Shown piece after piece: positions 23,497 through 31,224 of a DNA stretch of 64,000 nt. Origin of the DNA: Acidimicrobiales bacterium (GTDB lineage Bacteria > Actinomycetota > Acidimicrobiia > Acidimicrobiales > GCA-2861595); contig DATAIT010000100.1 in the NCBI GenBank assembly GCA_036262515.1, forward strand, positions 18,844 to 82,843. Reading direction: 5' to 3'. How positions within the stretch are numbered: the first letter of the stretch is position 1; every line of letters begins with the position of its first letter. Position numbers and translations under genes: made by a program. The notes beneath the pieces were generated by a model. That model had not been told where the DNA came from. It did not search any database and worked only from the letters and a program-made list of their open reading frames with translations.

Positions 23497-24657
23497 TTAG
23501 GGCAGGTAGCGCATCGGGTTCTGGGGAGAACCACCGACCCTGGTCTCGAAGTGAAGATGGGGGCCGGTGGAGTGACCGGTGGAACCGACGTAGCCGATGA
23601 CGTCTCCCTGCGCCACGCTGGTGCCGTCGCTCGTGCCGAGACGGCTCTGGTGGGCGTAGAGCGTGCTGAGTCCCCCGCCGTGGTCGATGATCACGACGTT
23701 GCCGTAGCCGCTCATGACGCCGGCGAAGATCACGTCGCCCGCCTTGGCCGCCCGGATCGGCGTGCCCGTGCCCGCGCCGATGTCGATGCCGGCGTGGAGG
23801 CGCCCCCAGCGCGTCCCGAACCCGGATGTGACGGGTCCCCGGATGGGCCACGAGAGGCCGGCGCCGGAGATCCGGCCGTCGGGTCCGGGATCGACGGCGT
23901 CGCCACGTGACGCACGGGACGACTCCCTGGACCGGATGAGGGCCGTGAGGCCCGACTCCTGCTGGGCCACGGCGTCGGCCTCGGCCTGGTACTCGCGGAT
24001 GCGGGCGTCGAGGGCGGCCGACAGGCGCTGCTTCTCCTTGCGGGCCTTCTGGAGCTCGGACAGGCGGGCGAGCACGACCTGGCGGCGCTGGGCGGCCACG
24101 TCACGGGCGGCGTCCGCCTTGACCTTCTCGTCGCCCAGGTCCTCCCTGAGGGCGCGAAGGCGGTCGAGCACGTCGCGGTCCTTGTTGGTGACCTGGGCCA
24201 GCAGGGAGCTGCGCCGGCTGGCGTCGCCCAGGTCCTTGGCGCCGATGACGCCGACCAGCGCGTTGTCCTTCGGCCGGACGTACACCGACACGGCCCGGTT
24301 CACCACGGCAGTGTGCAGCGTGGTCATCTCGGTCTCGGTGGCCGCGATCTTCGCCTCGGACTCGGCGACGGCGGCGAGGGCGGCCGACACCGCCTGGCGG
24401 GCCGCGTCGGCGCCCGCCTGCTGCGCCGCCACCTGGCGGTCGAGGATCTTCACCGCAGACGTGAGCTGGGCGTCGGACGCCCGCAGGTGGTTCAGCTCGG
24501 CGGCGAGCTTGGCCCGCTTCTGCCGCGCCGCCTCGCGCTTGGCGCGGATGGTGCCGGTGGAATCGCTGGCGCCGGCGGGCGGGGCGAGGGAGAGGACGAG
24601 AAGGCCGACAAGGGCAAGGAAGGCGGCTCTCGACGTCTTCCGTTGCCGTGCAGCCAT
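23497..24657 (-). CDS. M23-family murein peptidase with coiled coil (EnvC/NlpD type)
   Basis: 386 aa, ATG 24657 with AAGGAGG upstream. Signal peptide residues 1-30 (cut near PPAGAS). Residues 33-255 are a long coiled coil interrupted near 130. The C-terminal LytM domain (about 275-386) has the zinc ligands in GRLHAGIDIG and HLHFE plus YGNVVIIDHG and STGHSTGPHLHF. All catalytic residues are present, so it may be active rather than only an amidase activator. Exported, acting at the septum or cell wall. Confidence 0.92.
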   Translation of the reverse strand: MAARQRKTSRAAFLALVGLLVLSLAPPAGASDSTGTIRAKREAARQKRAKLAAELNHLRASDAQLTSAVKILDRQVAAQQAGADAARQAVSAALAAVAESEAKIAATETEMTTLHTAVVNRAVSVYVRPKDNALVGVIGAKDLGDASRRSSLLAQVTNKDRDVLDRLRALREDLGDEKVKADAARDVAAQRRQVVLARLSELQKARKEKQRLSAALDARIREYQAEADAVAQQESGLTALIRSRESSRASRGDAVDPGPDGRISGAGLSWPIRGPVTSGFGTRWGRLHAGIDIGAGTGTPIRAAKAGDVIFAGVMSGYGNVVIIDHGGGLSTLYAHQSRLGTSDGTSVAQGDVIGYVGSTGHSTGPHLHFETRVGGSPQNPMRYLP

Positions 24658-24938
24658 CCGCGCGCCTCCTTCTTGGCCCCCCGCGGAGCTCCCGGCACGG
24701 TAGTGACTCGGGTCATATAGCGCAACAACCGCCGCTGCGGCGGCTCCGGGCGGAGGGGCCGAGCCCCCGTCGAGGTGCGTGTGCGCCGAAGCCCGAGGAA
24801 CCTCCCGACGTCATTCGCACTTCCCCGAACGAATGGCGCCGTTCCGCCCCTCGGGCCTCGACGCTGCTCACCGTAGCCCCCGCCCCCGGGGCCGACAAGG
24901 GGCCAGACCCATGGAATCTCCGCCCTGCCCCGGAGCGG
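24658..24938. other. 281-base gap with strong hairpins, no supported gene
   Basis: Between mshA and the M23 peptidase gene. It contains the perfect palindrome CCGCCGCTGCGGCGG (24729-24743) and GGGGC-CGA-GCCCC (24755-24767). A TATATG element near 24712-24720 could be the peptidase promoter. I looked for a c-di-AMP (ydaO) riboswitch, which precedes some wall-hydrolase genes, and could not see its conserved core. The hairpins may be the mshA terminator. Confidence 0.45.
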
Positions 24939-26159
24939 CTACCGGCACTCCACCAGGCTGCGGGAGGTGAGCTCCGTGCACAGGGCGCTCACGCGGGAGG
25001 CGGCGCCCGACCAGGTGTAGCCGAGCGACCGGTGGGCGGCGCGCGCACCCATCTCGGACGCCAACTGCGGGTGCAGCAGCAGCTGGGCGGCGTGGGCCGC
25101 GTAGTCGGCGGGATCGCGACCCTCGACGAGGAAGCCGGTGCGCCCGTGGTCGACGAGGGTGCGCAGGCCGCCCACGGCGGCGGCCACCACGGGGGTGCCG
25201 CAGGCGGCCGCCTCCAGCGCCACCAGGCCGAACGACTCGGATCGGCTCGGCACCAGGCAGACGTCGGCGGCCCGGTAGTACGTGGACAGCAGCTCGTGGG
25301 GGGCCGGGGGCATCATGTGGACGCGGCCGGTGAGGCCCAGCTCGGCCACGAGGCTGCGGATGCGGGCGACCTCGGCCGCGCCGTCACGGCCGCTCGGGCC
25401 ACCCACCAACACGAGGAAGGCGTCGGGCACAGTCGCCACCACCTCGGCCAGCGCCCGCACGGCCACATCGAGCCCCTTGAGGGCCTGGATCCGGCCGACG
25501 AACAAGAGCATGGGACCACCGGCGGAGAGGCCGAGCGCCCGGCGGGCCTGCGGCCGGTGACCGGGCGAGAAGAACGCATGGTCCACGCCCGGCGGGACGA
25601 TCTCGATGCGATGCGGGTCGGCGTCGTACAGTTCGGCGATCTGGGCCGCCTCCACGGTGCACGAGGCCAGCACGGCATCAGAACAGCCGATGACCTCCAG
25701 CTCGGCCCTGGTGCGGCGGTCGGGGTCGACGTCGCCCTCCGCCTTCACCCGGGCCAGCGTGTGGAAGGTGGACACGAGCGGGAGGCCCAGCCGGTGCTTG
25801 AGGGTGTGCCCGACCACGCCCGACAGCCAGTAGTTGGCCGAGATGGCGTCGGCCGGGTAGCCGCGCTCCATGCGGGCCAGCACGGCGTCGGTGAACTCAC
25901 CGGTGAGGGCGGGGAGGTCCTCCTTCGCGACGTCGCCCAGCGGCCCGGCGGGCACGTGGTGCACGCGGAACCCCGGTTCGACCCGCACCACGGCGGCCAG
26001 ATCGGGTGAGCAGGCCCGGGTGTAGACGTCGCACCCGACGCCGCTGCGGGCCAGTGCGGCGGACAGCTGGCGCACGTAGACGTTCATCCCCCCGCCGTCG
26101 CCCGAGCCGGGCTGGGCCAGCGGCGACGTGTGCATGGAGAGGACGGCGAGGCGGCGCAT
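24939..26159 (-). CDS. mshA: D-inositol-3-phosphate N-acetylglucosaminyltransferase
   Basis: 406 aa GT4 glycosyltransferase of mycothiol synthesis (UDP-GlcNAc plus inositol-3-phosphate). The N-terminus LSMHTSPLAQPGSGDGGGMNVYVRQLSAALA is the MshA signature. Donor-site residues are visible in LLFVGRIQALKGLD and PSRSESFGLVALEAAACGTPVVAAAVGG (E-x7-E). Length fits the family. It implies a mycothiol producer; mshB, mshC and mshD are not in this window. TAGGGT ends 12 bases upstream of the ATG. Confidence 0.93.
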   Translation of the reverse strand: MRRLAVLSMHTSPLAQPGSGDGGGMNVYVRQLSAALARSGVGCDVYTRACSPDLAAVVRVEPGFRVHHVPAGPLGDVAKEDLPALTGEFTDAVLARMERGYPADAISANYWLSGVVGHTLKHRLGLPLVSTFHTLARVKAEGDVDPDRRTRAELEVIGCSDAVLASCTVEAAQIAELYDADPHRIEIVPPGVDHAFFSPGHRPQARRALGLSAGGPMLLFVGRIQALKGLDVAVRALAEVVATVPDAFLVLVGGPSGRDGAAEVARIRSLVAELGLTGRVHMMPPAPHELLSTYYRAADVCLVPSRSESFGLVALEAAACGTPVVAAAVGGLRTLVDHGRTGFLVEGRDPADYAAHAAQLLLHPQLASEMGARAAHRSLGYTWSGAASRVSALCTELTSRSLVECR

Positions 26160-26211
26160 GGATCAACGTCAACCCTACGTCGGGCTGTCGTCTTCCTTCC
26201 TCTCGCGACGG

Positions 26212-26238
26212 CCGCCGGCGCAAACGCCCAGACGGCGG
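26212..26238 (-). terminator. possible terminator hairpin after the RsiG-like gene
   Basis: CCGCCG-15-CGGCGG in the 89-base gap before mshA. The same gap carries a possible mshA promoter hexamer (26172-26177). Confidence 0.3.
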
Positions 26239-26248
26239 GCGCGAGCCC

Positions 26249-26785
26249 CTACTCGAGCAGCGCGTCCACGCTCGCTTCGCCGGACTTGTAACGCCGGACG
26301 ATCTCGGCCTGCAGCGCGTCCAGCCGCTCGAACACGGCGCGCCGGTCGGTCGAGACGGAGCGCTCCAGGTCGACCAGGGCGTCGGCGATGCGCCGCACCT
26401 CCTGCTCGTCGGTCTCGGGCAGCGCGCCGGCCTTGTCGACGTCGAAGATGGCGTCGAGCTCGGCGGTGAGGAGGCGGTGGTCGACGTCGGGGAGCGTGAG
26501 GCTCGGCAGGCGACCGGTCACGGTTCGGGTCCCGCCCTCGGCCAGGATCTCGCCCAGGTGGTCGACCAGCTCCGACAGCTCGCCGGTGCCGCCGGACGCC
26601 CGGTTCTCCAGCTCGGCCAGCACGATGTCGAGGCGGACCTGCACGAGGCGGCGCAGGTACGACAGCGCTCCCTCCACCTCGCTGCACTGCCTCTTCCGAG
26701 CCCGCAGGTCGGCCATGGGAAGCTGGCCCAGCGCGGCCACGTAGTCCTCGGAGAGGATCCGGTCGAGATCGAACGGGTGGGCCAC
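26249..26785 (-). CDS. RsiG-like coiled-coil protein (candidate c-di-GMP-dependent anti-sigma factor)
   Basis: 178 aa from GTG 26785. Two long helices (about 20-62 and 125-170) flank a less regular middle. Helix 1 has E38-x3-S42-x2-R45-x3-Q49-x3-D53, an exact fit to the c-di-GMP binding signature E(x3)S(x2)R(x3)Q(x3)D of Streptomyces RsiG; its core reads LSYLRRLVQVRLDIV. Helix 2 has the same register with one change: E141, S145, R148, F152, D156. RsiG holds sigma factor WhiG inactive when c-di-GMP binds. No whiG-like gene is in the window. Starts 9 bases after the sodX stop. Confidence 0.8.
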   Translation of the reverse strand: MAHPFDLDRILSEDYVAALGQLPMADLRARKRQCSEVEGALSYLRRLVQVRLDIVLAELENRASGGTGELSELVDHLGEILAEGGTRTVTGRLPSLTLPDVDHRLLTAELDAIFDVDKAGALPETDEQEVRRIADALVDLERSVSTDRRAVFERLDALQAEIVRRYKSGEASVDALLE

Positions 26786-26791
26786 CCTGGG

Positions 26792-26797
26792 ATGCTA
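26792..26797 (-). promoter_or_regulatory. TAGCAT 6 bases before the RsiG-like start (also the sodX stop)
   Basis: The hexamer fits the leaderless pattern, but its first three bases are the TAG stop of sodX, so the match could be accidental and the gene may simply be read through from sodX. Confidence 0.3.
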
Positions 26798-27217
26798 CCT
26801 GGCCGGCTCCCGGCGCAGCCGCCCGGCCCGGTCGGCCGGCCCGTACCTGTAGACGACCCTGCCGACGACGCCGGGCACGGGGCCGAAGGCGCGACTGTCC
26901 GTGCTGGCCGAGGGATTGTCGCCGAGCACCACGTAGCCCGTGGGACCCACCGACGCCACCCGCTTGACCAAAAGGCGTCCCGCCCGGCGCGGGTCCCGGA
27001 CGACAACGAGATCACCGGTCCGCGGGCGTGGTGCACGCACGGCGAGCACGCGGTCGCCGGGGCGAAGGCCCGGCAGCATGCTCTCCCCCACCACCACCAC
27101 GCGGCGCACCGCCCGGCCGCCGGCCACGAGGGCCACGACGGCGGCGGCTGTTGCGCGCAGCCACCAGCGGGTAGAAACGGGGGTCAGCGCTCGTACCCGT
27201 CGCACACGAAGGAGCAT
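26795..27217 (-). CDS. sodX: nickel-type superoxide dismutase maturation protease
   Basis: 140 aa, S26 (signal peptidase-like) fold with one N-terminal helix (about 22-34). The catalytic Ser is in GESMLPGLRPGD (near 46) and Lys in LLVKRVASVG (near 85); GDNPSASTDSRAFGPV is the conserved S26 C-terminal box. SodX removes the leader of Ni-SOD to expose the metal-binding His. Divergent from sodN, as expected of its partner. Its ATG (27217) is only 5 bases from the sodN ATG, so an internal start is possible. Confidence 0.9.
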   Translation of the reverse strand: MLLRVRRVRALTPVSTRWWLRATAAAVVALVAGGRAVRRVVVVGESMLPGLRPGDRVLAVRAPRPRTGDLVVVRDPRRAGRLLVKRVASVGPTGYVVLGDNPSASTDSRAFGPVPGVVGRVVYRYGPADRAGRLRREPAR

Positions 27218-27222
27218 CGCCC

Positions 27223-27642
27223 ATGCCCATTGTCCTCCGCCTGCTCGAACTGGCAGACCGCGTCCGCCCGCCGGTCACCGCGTCCGCACACTGCGACGTC
27301 CCCTGTGGCGTGTACGACCCTGCGCAGGCCCGCATCGAGGCCGACTCCGTCCAGAAGATCATCGAGAAGTACCACGCGTCCGCCGACGAGGCGTTCAAGG
27401 CGCGCTGCCTGTTCATCAAGGAGCAGCGGGCCGACCTGGTGAAGCACCACCTCTGGGTGCTGTGGACCGACTACTTCAAGCCCGAGCACCTCGAGGCCTA
27501 CCCCGACCTGCACGACCTGTTCTGGAAGGCCACCAAGGCGGCCGGCCAGGCCAAGCAGACCACCGATCCGGCCAACGCCGAGAAGCTGCTCGGCCTCATC
27601 GACGAGATCGCTGCCATCTTCTGGAAGACCAAGGGCCAGTAG
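27223..27642 (+). CDS. sodN: superoxide dismutase, nickel type
   Basis: 139 aa with AAGGAG before ATG 27223. A 22-residue leader ends TASA, then comes the nickel hook HCDVPCGVYDP (H23, C24, C28). After cleavage the mature enzyme would be 117 residues, the usual Ni-SOD length, with His as residue 1 and Cys at 2 and 6. The rest is the four-helix bundle (KHHLWVLWTDYFKPEHL). Cytoplasmic enzyme that dismutates superoxide. SodX for leader removal is encoded divergently. Confidence 0.98.
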   Translation: MPIVLRLLELADRVRPPVTASAHCDVPCGVYDPAQARIEADSVQKIIEKYHASADEAFKARCLFIKEQRADLVKHHLWVLWTDYFKPEHLEAYPDLHDLFWKATKAAGQAKQTTDPANAEKLLGLIDEIAAIFWKTKGQ

Positions 27643-27653
27643 GGACGACCGCG

Positions 27654-27670
27654 TCGGGCCGGGCGCCCGA
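27654..27670 (+). terminator. hairpin after sodN
   Basis: TCGGGC-5-GCCCGA, 12 bases after the sodN stop; 6-bp stem, no U-tract. Confidence 0.4.
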
Positions 27671-27704
27671 TCCCCGTGTCCGCCCCGTGGCCGCCGGGCG
27701 GAGC

Positions 27705-27710
27705 TAGCTT
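27705..27710 (+). promoter_or_regulatory. -10-like TAGCTT upstream of puuD
   Basis: TAGCTT 31 bases upstream of ATG 27742; a purine-rich GGGGG lies 8 bases before the start. Confidence 0.35.
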
Positions 27711-27741
27711 CGCCCCGACGAGCAGAACGGGGGTTGCGTCC

Positions 27742-28470
27742 ATGGAGGTCTTTTCGCGAGCGGGCGGCGAGATGCTGTCCCGCTGGGGCCACTACATGGC
27801 GGGCGTCACGTGGATCGGGCTGCTGTACTACTTCAACTTCGTGCAGGCCCCCTCGTTCGCCGAGTTCGAGGCGGCCGCCCGCACCGACGCGCTGTCGAAG
27901 CTCGTTCCCCGGGCGCTGTGGTGGTTCAAGTTCGCAGCCATGCTGACGCTGACCACCGGGATCATGATCCTCGGCTTCCAGAAGCACCTCAGCGGAGGCG
28001 CCTACTTCAAGACGGCGCCCGGCATCAGCATCTCCACCGGCATCCTGCTGGCACTCGTCATGTTCGGGAACGTGTTCAGCGTCATCCTCCCGAACCAGAA
28101 GGTCGTGATCGCCTCGGCCCAGTCGGTGGCGGCCGGCGGTGACGCCGACCCCGCCGCGCCGGCCGCCAGTCGGAAGGCGCTGCTGGCGTCTCGCACCAAC
28201 GCCTTCTTCTCCATCCCGATGCTGTGGTTCATGGGCGTCACGAGCCACCTGGCCCCGGCCTATGCCGTGCATCCCAAGGGCGCCAGCCGGGGCATCTACT
28301 GGCTCGTCACCTTGGCGTTGGTCGTCGTGCTCGAGCTCAACGGCACCGGGCGCATCGGCGGCACGGCGCCCGGCGGCACCAACGCCTACCTCGACGACCA
28401 CACGAAGGCGATCATCGCCGGCTTCGCGCTGTGGGCCGTGTTCGTGATCCTGTGGGAGGTGCTCTTCTAG
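27742..28470 (+). CDS. puuD: urate hydroxylase PuuD-like membrane protein
   Basis: 242 aa. Six to seven helices. The opening WGHYMAGVTWIGLLYYFNFVQ and LVPRALWWFKFAAMLTLTTG match the membrane domain of PuuD (DUF989), which oxidises urate. Full-length PuuD proteins often carry a C-terminal cytochrome c domain; here there is none and no CxxCH. A urate role is therefore only a family-level guess, and no other purine-degradation gene is nearby. His residues at GHYMAG and SHLAPAYAVH could bind heme. Confidence 0.75.
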   Translation: MEVFSRAGGEMLSRWGHYMAGVTWIGLLYYFNFVQAPSFAEFEAAARTDALSKLVPRALWWFKFAAMLTLTTGIMILGFQKHLSGGAYFKTAPGISISTGILLALVMFGNVFSVILPNQKVVIASAQSVAAGGDADPAAPAASRKALLASRTNAFFSIPMLWFMGVTSHLAPAYAVHPKGASRGIYWLVTLALVVVLELNGTGRIGGTAPGGTNAYLDDHTKAIIAGFALWAVFVILWEVLF

Positions 28471-28475
28471 AGGGT

Positions 28476-28516
28476 CGGGCTCGGCCCGTTCGCAGGCGCC
28501 CTGCCCCTCGGGGCGC
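28476..28516. terminator. double hairpin between convergent genes
   Basis: CGGGC-TCG-GCCCG (28476-28488) and GCGCCC-9-GGGCGC (28496-28516) fill the gap between puuD and the convergent membrane protein gene. Confidence 0.45.
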
Positions 28517-29391
28517 TAGTCCAGGACCAGCACTGCGACCAGGCACCAGACCGGCGCCAGCACCAGCAGCGAGTCGATGCGCCGCAGGGCAGGGACGTTG
28601 GCCCGCCGGTCGCCCATCAGCGCCGAGGCCGCGTACGGACCGAGCGGCGCCAGCACGACGGCCAGGCCGCCCAGCACCCATGGCGTGGCACCCCGGAACG
28701 GCGGCACGAGCACGGCTGCCACGGCGAGGGTGACGGCGGCGATGCTGGCCGCACCGGCGGCCGGCCCCTCCCAGGCGCTGGTGGCACCGGTGCCCACGAC
28801 GTACACGCTGGCATCGTGCACGGCGGCGAAGGTGAGCAGGACGAACACCGGCACGATGCCCCGGGCGAGCAGGAGCACGGGTGAGGCGGCCGCCAGGCCG
28901 ACGACCCCTGCGGCCACGAGCGTGACCACGGGCTCGACCTTGCCACTGCCTCCGACGGCCACCGCAGCCACCACGGTGCCGACGACGACCAGGGCCACAA
29001 CGCCCATCGCCGCCGGTCCGGCGGCGGCGGCGACGACGAGCAGCGCGGCGCCAGCGGCCGCGACCGGGGCCGACGGCCGGGGACGGGTGCGGCGGGAGCG
29101 CACGGCCTGGAGGGCGGCGAGGCCGGCGGTGGGTGCGAGGAGGGCGGCCAGCCCCGGCCGACCGGCGGCCAGGGCGGCAAGGGAGCCCATGTACCAGACG
29201 AGTCCGAGGCGGGCATGGGGGCCGACGACACGCGGCCGCTCCTCGAGCGAGCGGAGGGTGGCGTACCAGCCGCCTCGGGTGACCGCAGGACCGGTGGACA
29301 CGACGGGTCCCGACGGTCCGTCCGACCGGTTCCGGTTTGGCCGGCCGCCGGCCGGCCGCAACCCGCCCAGGCGGACGGATCGCTCCGCCAC
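28516..29391 (-). CDS. membrane protein distantly like CDP-diglyceride synthetase
   Basis: 291 aa from GTG 29391, just 2 bases after the moaD stop. An N-terminal basic region of about 65 residues precedes seven or eight helices. The C-terminal part resembles CdsA in outline: VHDASVYVVG against the family's SDTGAY, SAWEGPAAG against KTWEG, and ALRRIDSLLVLAPVWCL against the family ending RIDSLLFAAP. The GD-x-x-x-S-x-x-K-R core is not intact (GPYAASALMGDRR), so enzyme activity is doubtful. Confidence 0.6.
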   Translation of the reverse strand: MAERSVRLGGLRPAGGRPNRNRSDGPSGPVVSTGPAVTRGGWYATLRSLEERPRVVGPHARLGLVWYMGSLAALAAGRPGLAALLAPTAGLAALQAVRSRRTRPRPSAPVAAAGAALLVVAAAAGPAAMGVVALVVVGTVVAAVAVGGSGKVEPVVTLVAAGVVGLAAASPVLLLARGIVPVFVLLTFAAVHDASVYVVGTGATSAWEGPAAGAASIAAVTLAVAAVLVPPFRGATPWVLGGLAVVLAPLGPYAASALMGDRRANVPALRRIDSLLVLAPVWCLVAVLVLD

Positions 29392-29393
29392 CG

Positions 29394-29636
29394 TCAGGTG
29401 CTCCCGCCGGAGACGGGAGGGAGCACGGCCACCTCGTCACCGCCGCCGACGGCCACATGGTCCCCCGCCGGCTCGCCGTTGACCCACACGTTGGCTGTGG
29501 CCAGCACCGCCGAGAAATCCTCGCCGTACCGCTCTCGGGCGGCGGCGAGGACGTCGCCGACCGTGCCTGCGTCGATCTCGTCCCGCCCGGTCCCGGCCGC
29601 CTCCCTCGCGGCGGCGAACAGCCTCAGCACGGCCAT
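29394..29636 (-). CDS. MoaD/ThiS-family sulfur carrier protein
   Basis: 80 aa beta-grasp protein. The N-terminus VLRLFAAAREAAGTGRDEI and the end DEVAVLPPVSGGST match small MoaD proteins. Family members act through a C-terminal Gly-Gly thiocarboxylate; here two residues (Ser-Thr) follow the GG, so the chain would need trimming before activation. No other molybdopterin gene is adjacent. The stop is 2 bases from the next start, so it is co-transcribed with the CdsA-like gene. Confidence 0.85.
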   Translation of the reverse strand: MAVLRLFAAAREAAGTGRDEIDAGTVGDVLAAARERYGEDFSAVLATANVWVNGEPAGDHVAVGGGDEVAVLPPVSGGST

Positions 29637-29655
29637 GCGCGCGCCATCGGCCCTT

Positions 29656-30504
29656 TCAGGGCGAGACCTCGGCCCGCCCGTTGGAGATCACCAGGGCGCC
29701 GTCGCTGTGCGCTTCGAATGCGTAGACGTGGCGACCGTCCGCCGGCCCGGCGTCGTACATGCTCGTCACCACGTCGTTGCCGGGGAACACCGGGCGGGAG
29801 AACCGCACGGCGAGGCGCCGGAGCCTGGCCGGGTCGCCTTGCGCGGTGGTGGCGATCACGGCCTGGCTGGTCATCGCCATGGTGCACAGGCCGTGGACGA
29901 TGATGCCTGGTAGACCGACCGCGGTCGCCACCGCGGGGTCCACGTGGATGGCGTTGTCGTCGCCGGACGCCTCCTTGTAGCGGTACGTCTGGTCGTCGTC
30001 GACGTGGACCGTGCAGGAGCCCACAGGCTGGTCCCGCGCGCCCCGGGGGAAGTTGTGGTCGGGCTTGTCGGGGCCGGCGCTCTCGCCGTCGCTCATGTTC
30101 CGGATGAACATCGTGACGTACTGCTCGAGCACGAGTCCTCCCGCCGTCGTGTCCTCGCTGAGCACCTTCATCGTGTAGCGGGTGCCGGACCGGCCGGGCC
30201 GGACGCTGTAGGCCTCGGCGGTGGTGGCGAGGACCTGACCGGGCGTCAACGGCTGGTGGAAGTGCATGTCCTGCTCGCCGTGCACGATCATGAGGAACGC
30301 CTCTGGCGGCACCATGGAGGTGAGGGCGTCGCTCATGGCACGCCACGTGGGCACCACGCCGAACACGGGCGGTGCGAGGGCCCCCGACATGTAGGCGGGG
30401 TTGAGGTCGTTGGTGGCGGCTGCGTACGCCCTGGCCCGATCGGCGTCCACCGGCTCGGCCTCGACCGACCACGTCGTTCCGAGCTTCTCGGTGGGTAGCG
30501 CCAT
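29656..30504 (-). CDS. MaoC-family hotdog dehydratase
   Basis: 282 aa from ATG 30504, 6 bases after TACCGT. Two hotdog domains in tandem. The second carries the hydratase-2 motif (DDNAIHVDPAVATAVGLPGIIVHGLCTMAM, about 180-210) with the catalytic Asp/His pair; the first (residues 20-130) is degenerate. Such double-hotdog proteins hydrate enoyl-CoA thioesters in fatty acid or sterol metabolism. The substrate is not shown. Divergent from the phosphatase gene. Confidence 0.88.
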   Translation of the reverse strand: MALPTEKLGTTWSVEAEPVDADRARAYAAATNDLNPAYMSGALAPPVFGVVPTWRAMSDALTSMVPPEAFLMIVHGEQDMHFHQPLTPGQVLATTAEAYSVRPGRSGTRYTMKVLSEDTTAGGLVLEQYVTMFIRNMSDGESAGPDKPDHNFPRGARDQPVGSCTVHVDDDQTYRYKEASGDDNAIHVDPAVATAVGLPGIIVHGLCTMAMTSQAVIATTAQGDPARLRRLAVRFSRPVFPGNDVVTSMYDAGPADGRHVYAFEAHSDGALVISNGRAEVSP

Positions 30505-30510
30505 TCCCGA

Positions 30511-30516
30511 ACGGTA
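30511..30516 (-). promoter_or_regulatory. -10-like TACCGT, leaderless promoter candidate (MaoC gene)
   Basis: TACCGT on the minus strand ends 6 bases before ATG 30504. Confidence 0.5.
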
Positions 30517-30549
30517 CCGGACGCCTCCGTCGGTCCCCTGCCGCCGTCC

Positions 30550-30555
30550 TACGCT
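30550..30555 (+). promoter_or_regulatory. -10-like TACGCT, leaderless promoter candidate (phosphatase gene)
   Basis: TACGCT ends 7 bases before ATG 30563. The same decamer CCTACGCTGG lies before the gene at 17999. Confidence 0.5.
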
Positions 30556-30562
30556 GGCCGGC

Positions 30563-31180
30563 ATGGCACCGGTCCTGCTCCTCCGGCACGGGCAGTCGAC
30601 CTGGAACGCCGAATCACGGTGGCAGGGATGGGCCGACGCGCCCCTGTCCGACGAGGGCCTGCGCCAGGCTGCGGCCATGGGCGCCCAGCTGGCGTCGTGG
30701 CCGCAGCGGTTCGGCCGGGTGGTGTCGTCGGACCTGGCCCGGTCCGTCGACACGGCGGCCGTGATCGCCCGGATCCTCGACCTCGGCGACGTCGCCGTGG
30801 AGGCCGGTCTGCGCGAGCGCGACGTCGGCGACTGGACCGGGCGCACGACCGAGGAGATCGAGATCATCTGGCCGGGAGCCATCGCCGCGTGGCGGGCCGG
30901 CCGCCTCGACCGCCCGCCCGGCGGCGAGCACGAGCCCGACTTCCGGGCGCGCATCGTGCGGGCCGTCGAACGGCTGGCCGCGGACACGGAGGGGCCGGCG
31001 CTGGCGATCACCCACGGCGGCGTCGTCCGGGGCCTCGCGCGCCACCTCGGCGGCGACCCGGACGCCGCCCCCAACCTCAGCGGGAGGTGGTTCGAGCTGG
31101 GCCCCGACAACCGGCTGCGCTCCGGCCCGCCGGCCGGACTGGCCGAGGTCCCGGCCGAGTCGATCACGAGGGCTCTCTAG
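30563..31180 (+). CDS. histidine phosphatase family protein (phosphoglycerate mutase-like)
   Basis: 205 aa. The phosphohistidine motif LLRHGQSTWN is at residues 5-14, SSDLARSVDTA near 55 holds the second Arg, LRERDVGDWTGR the acid/base Glu region, and ITHGGVVRGL near 148 the second His. The chain is shorter than glycolytic dPGM (about 250), so a broad-specificity phosphatase of the CobC/GpmB group is more likely. Substrate unknown. Confidence 0.92.
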   Translation: MAPVLLLRHGQSTWNAESRWQGWADAPLSDEGLRQAAAMGAQLASWPQRFGRVVSSDLARSVDTAAVIARILDLGDVAVEAGLRERDVGDWTGRTTEEIEIIWPGAIAAWRAGRLDRPPGGEHEPDFRARIVRAVERLAADTEGPALAITHGGVVRGLARHLGGDPDAAPNLSGRWFELGPDNRLRSGPPAGLAEVPAESITRAL

Positions 31181-31211
31181 CCCATCCACCGTGACCGTCA
31201 CACCCCGGCGC

Positions 31212-31217
31212 TACCTT
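31212..31217 (+). promoter_or_regulatory. -10-like TACCTT, leaderless promoter candidate
   Basis: TACCTT ends 7 bases before GTG 31225. Confidence 0.5.
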
Positions 31218-31224
31218 CCCGGCC

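Noticed and set aside
24713..24898. 61-codon minus-strand frame upstream of the M23 peptidase
   Set aside because: Ser/Gly/Arg-rich with no ribosome site, and it crosses two strong hairpins; more likely untranslated.
24658..24938. c-di-AMP (ydaO-type) riboswitch before the cell-wall peptidase gene
   Set aside because: Expected by analogy, but I could not find the conserved core or pseudoknot elements; only simple GC hairpins are present.
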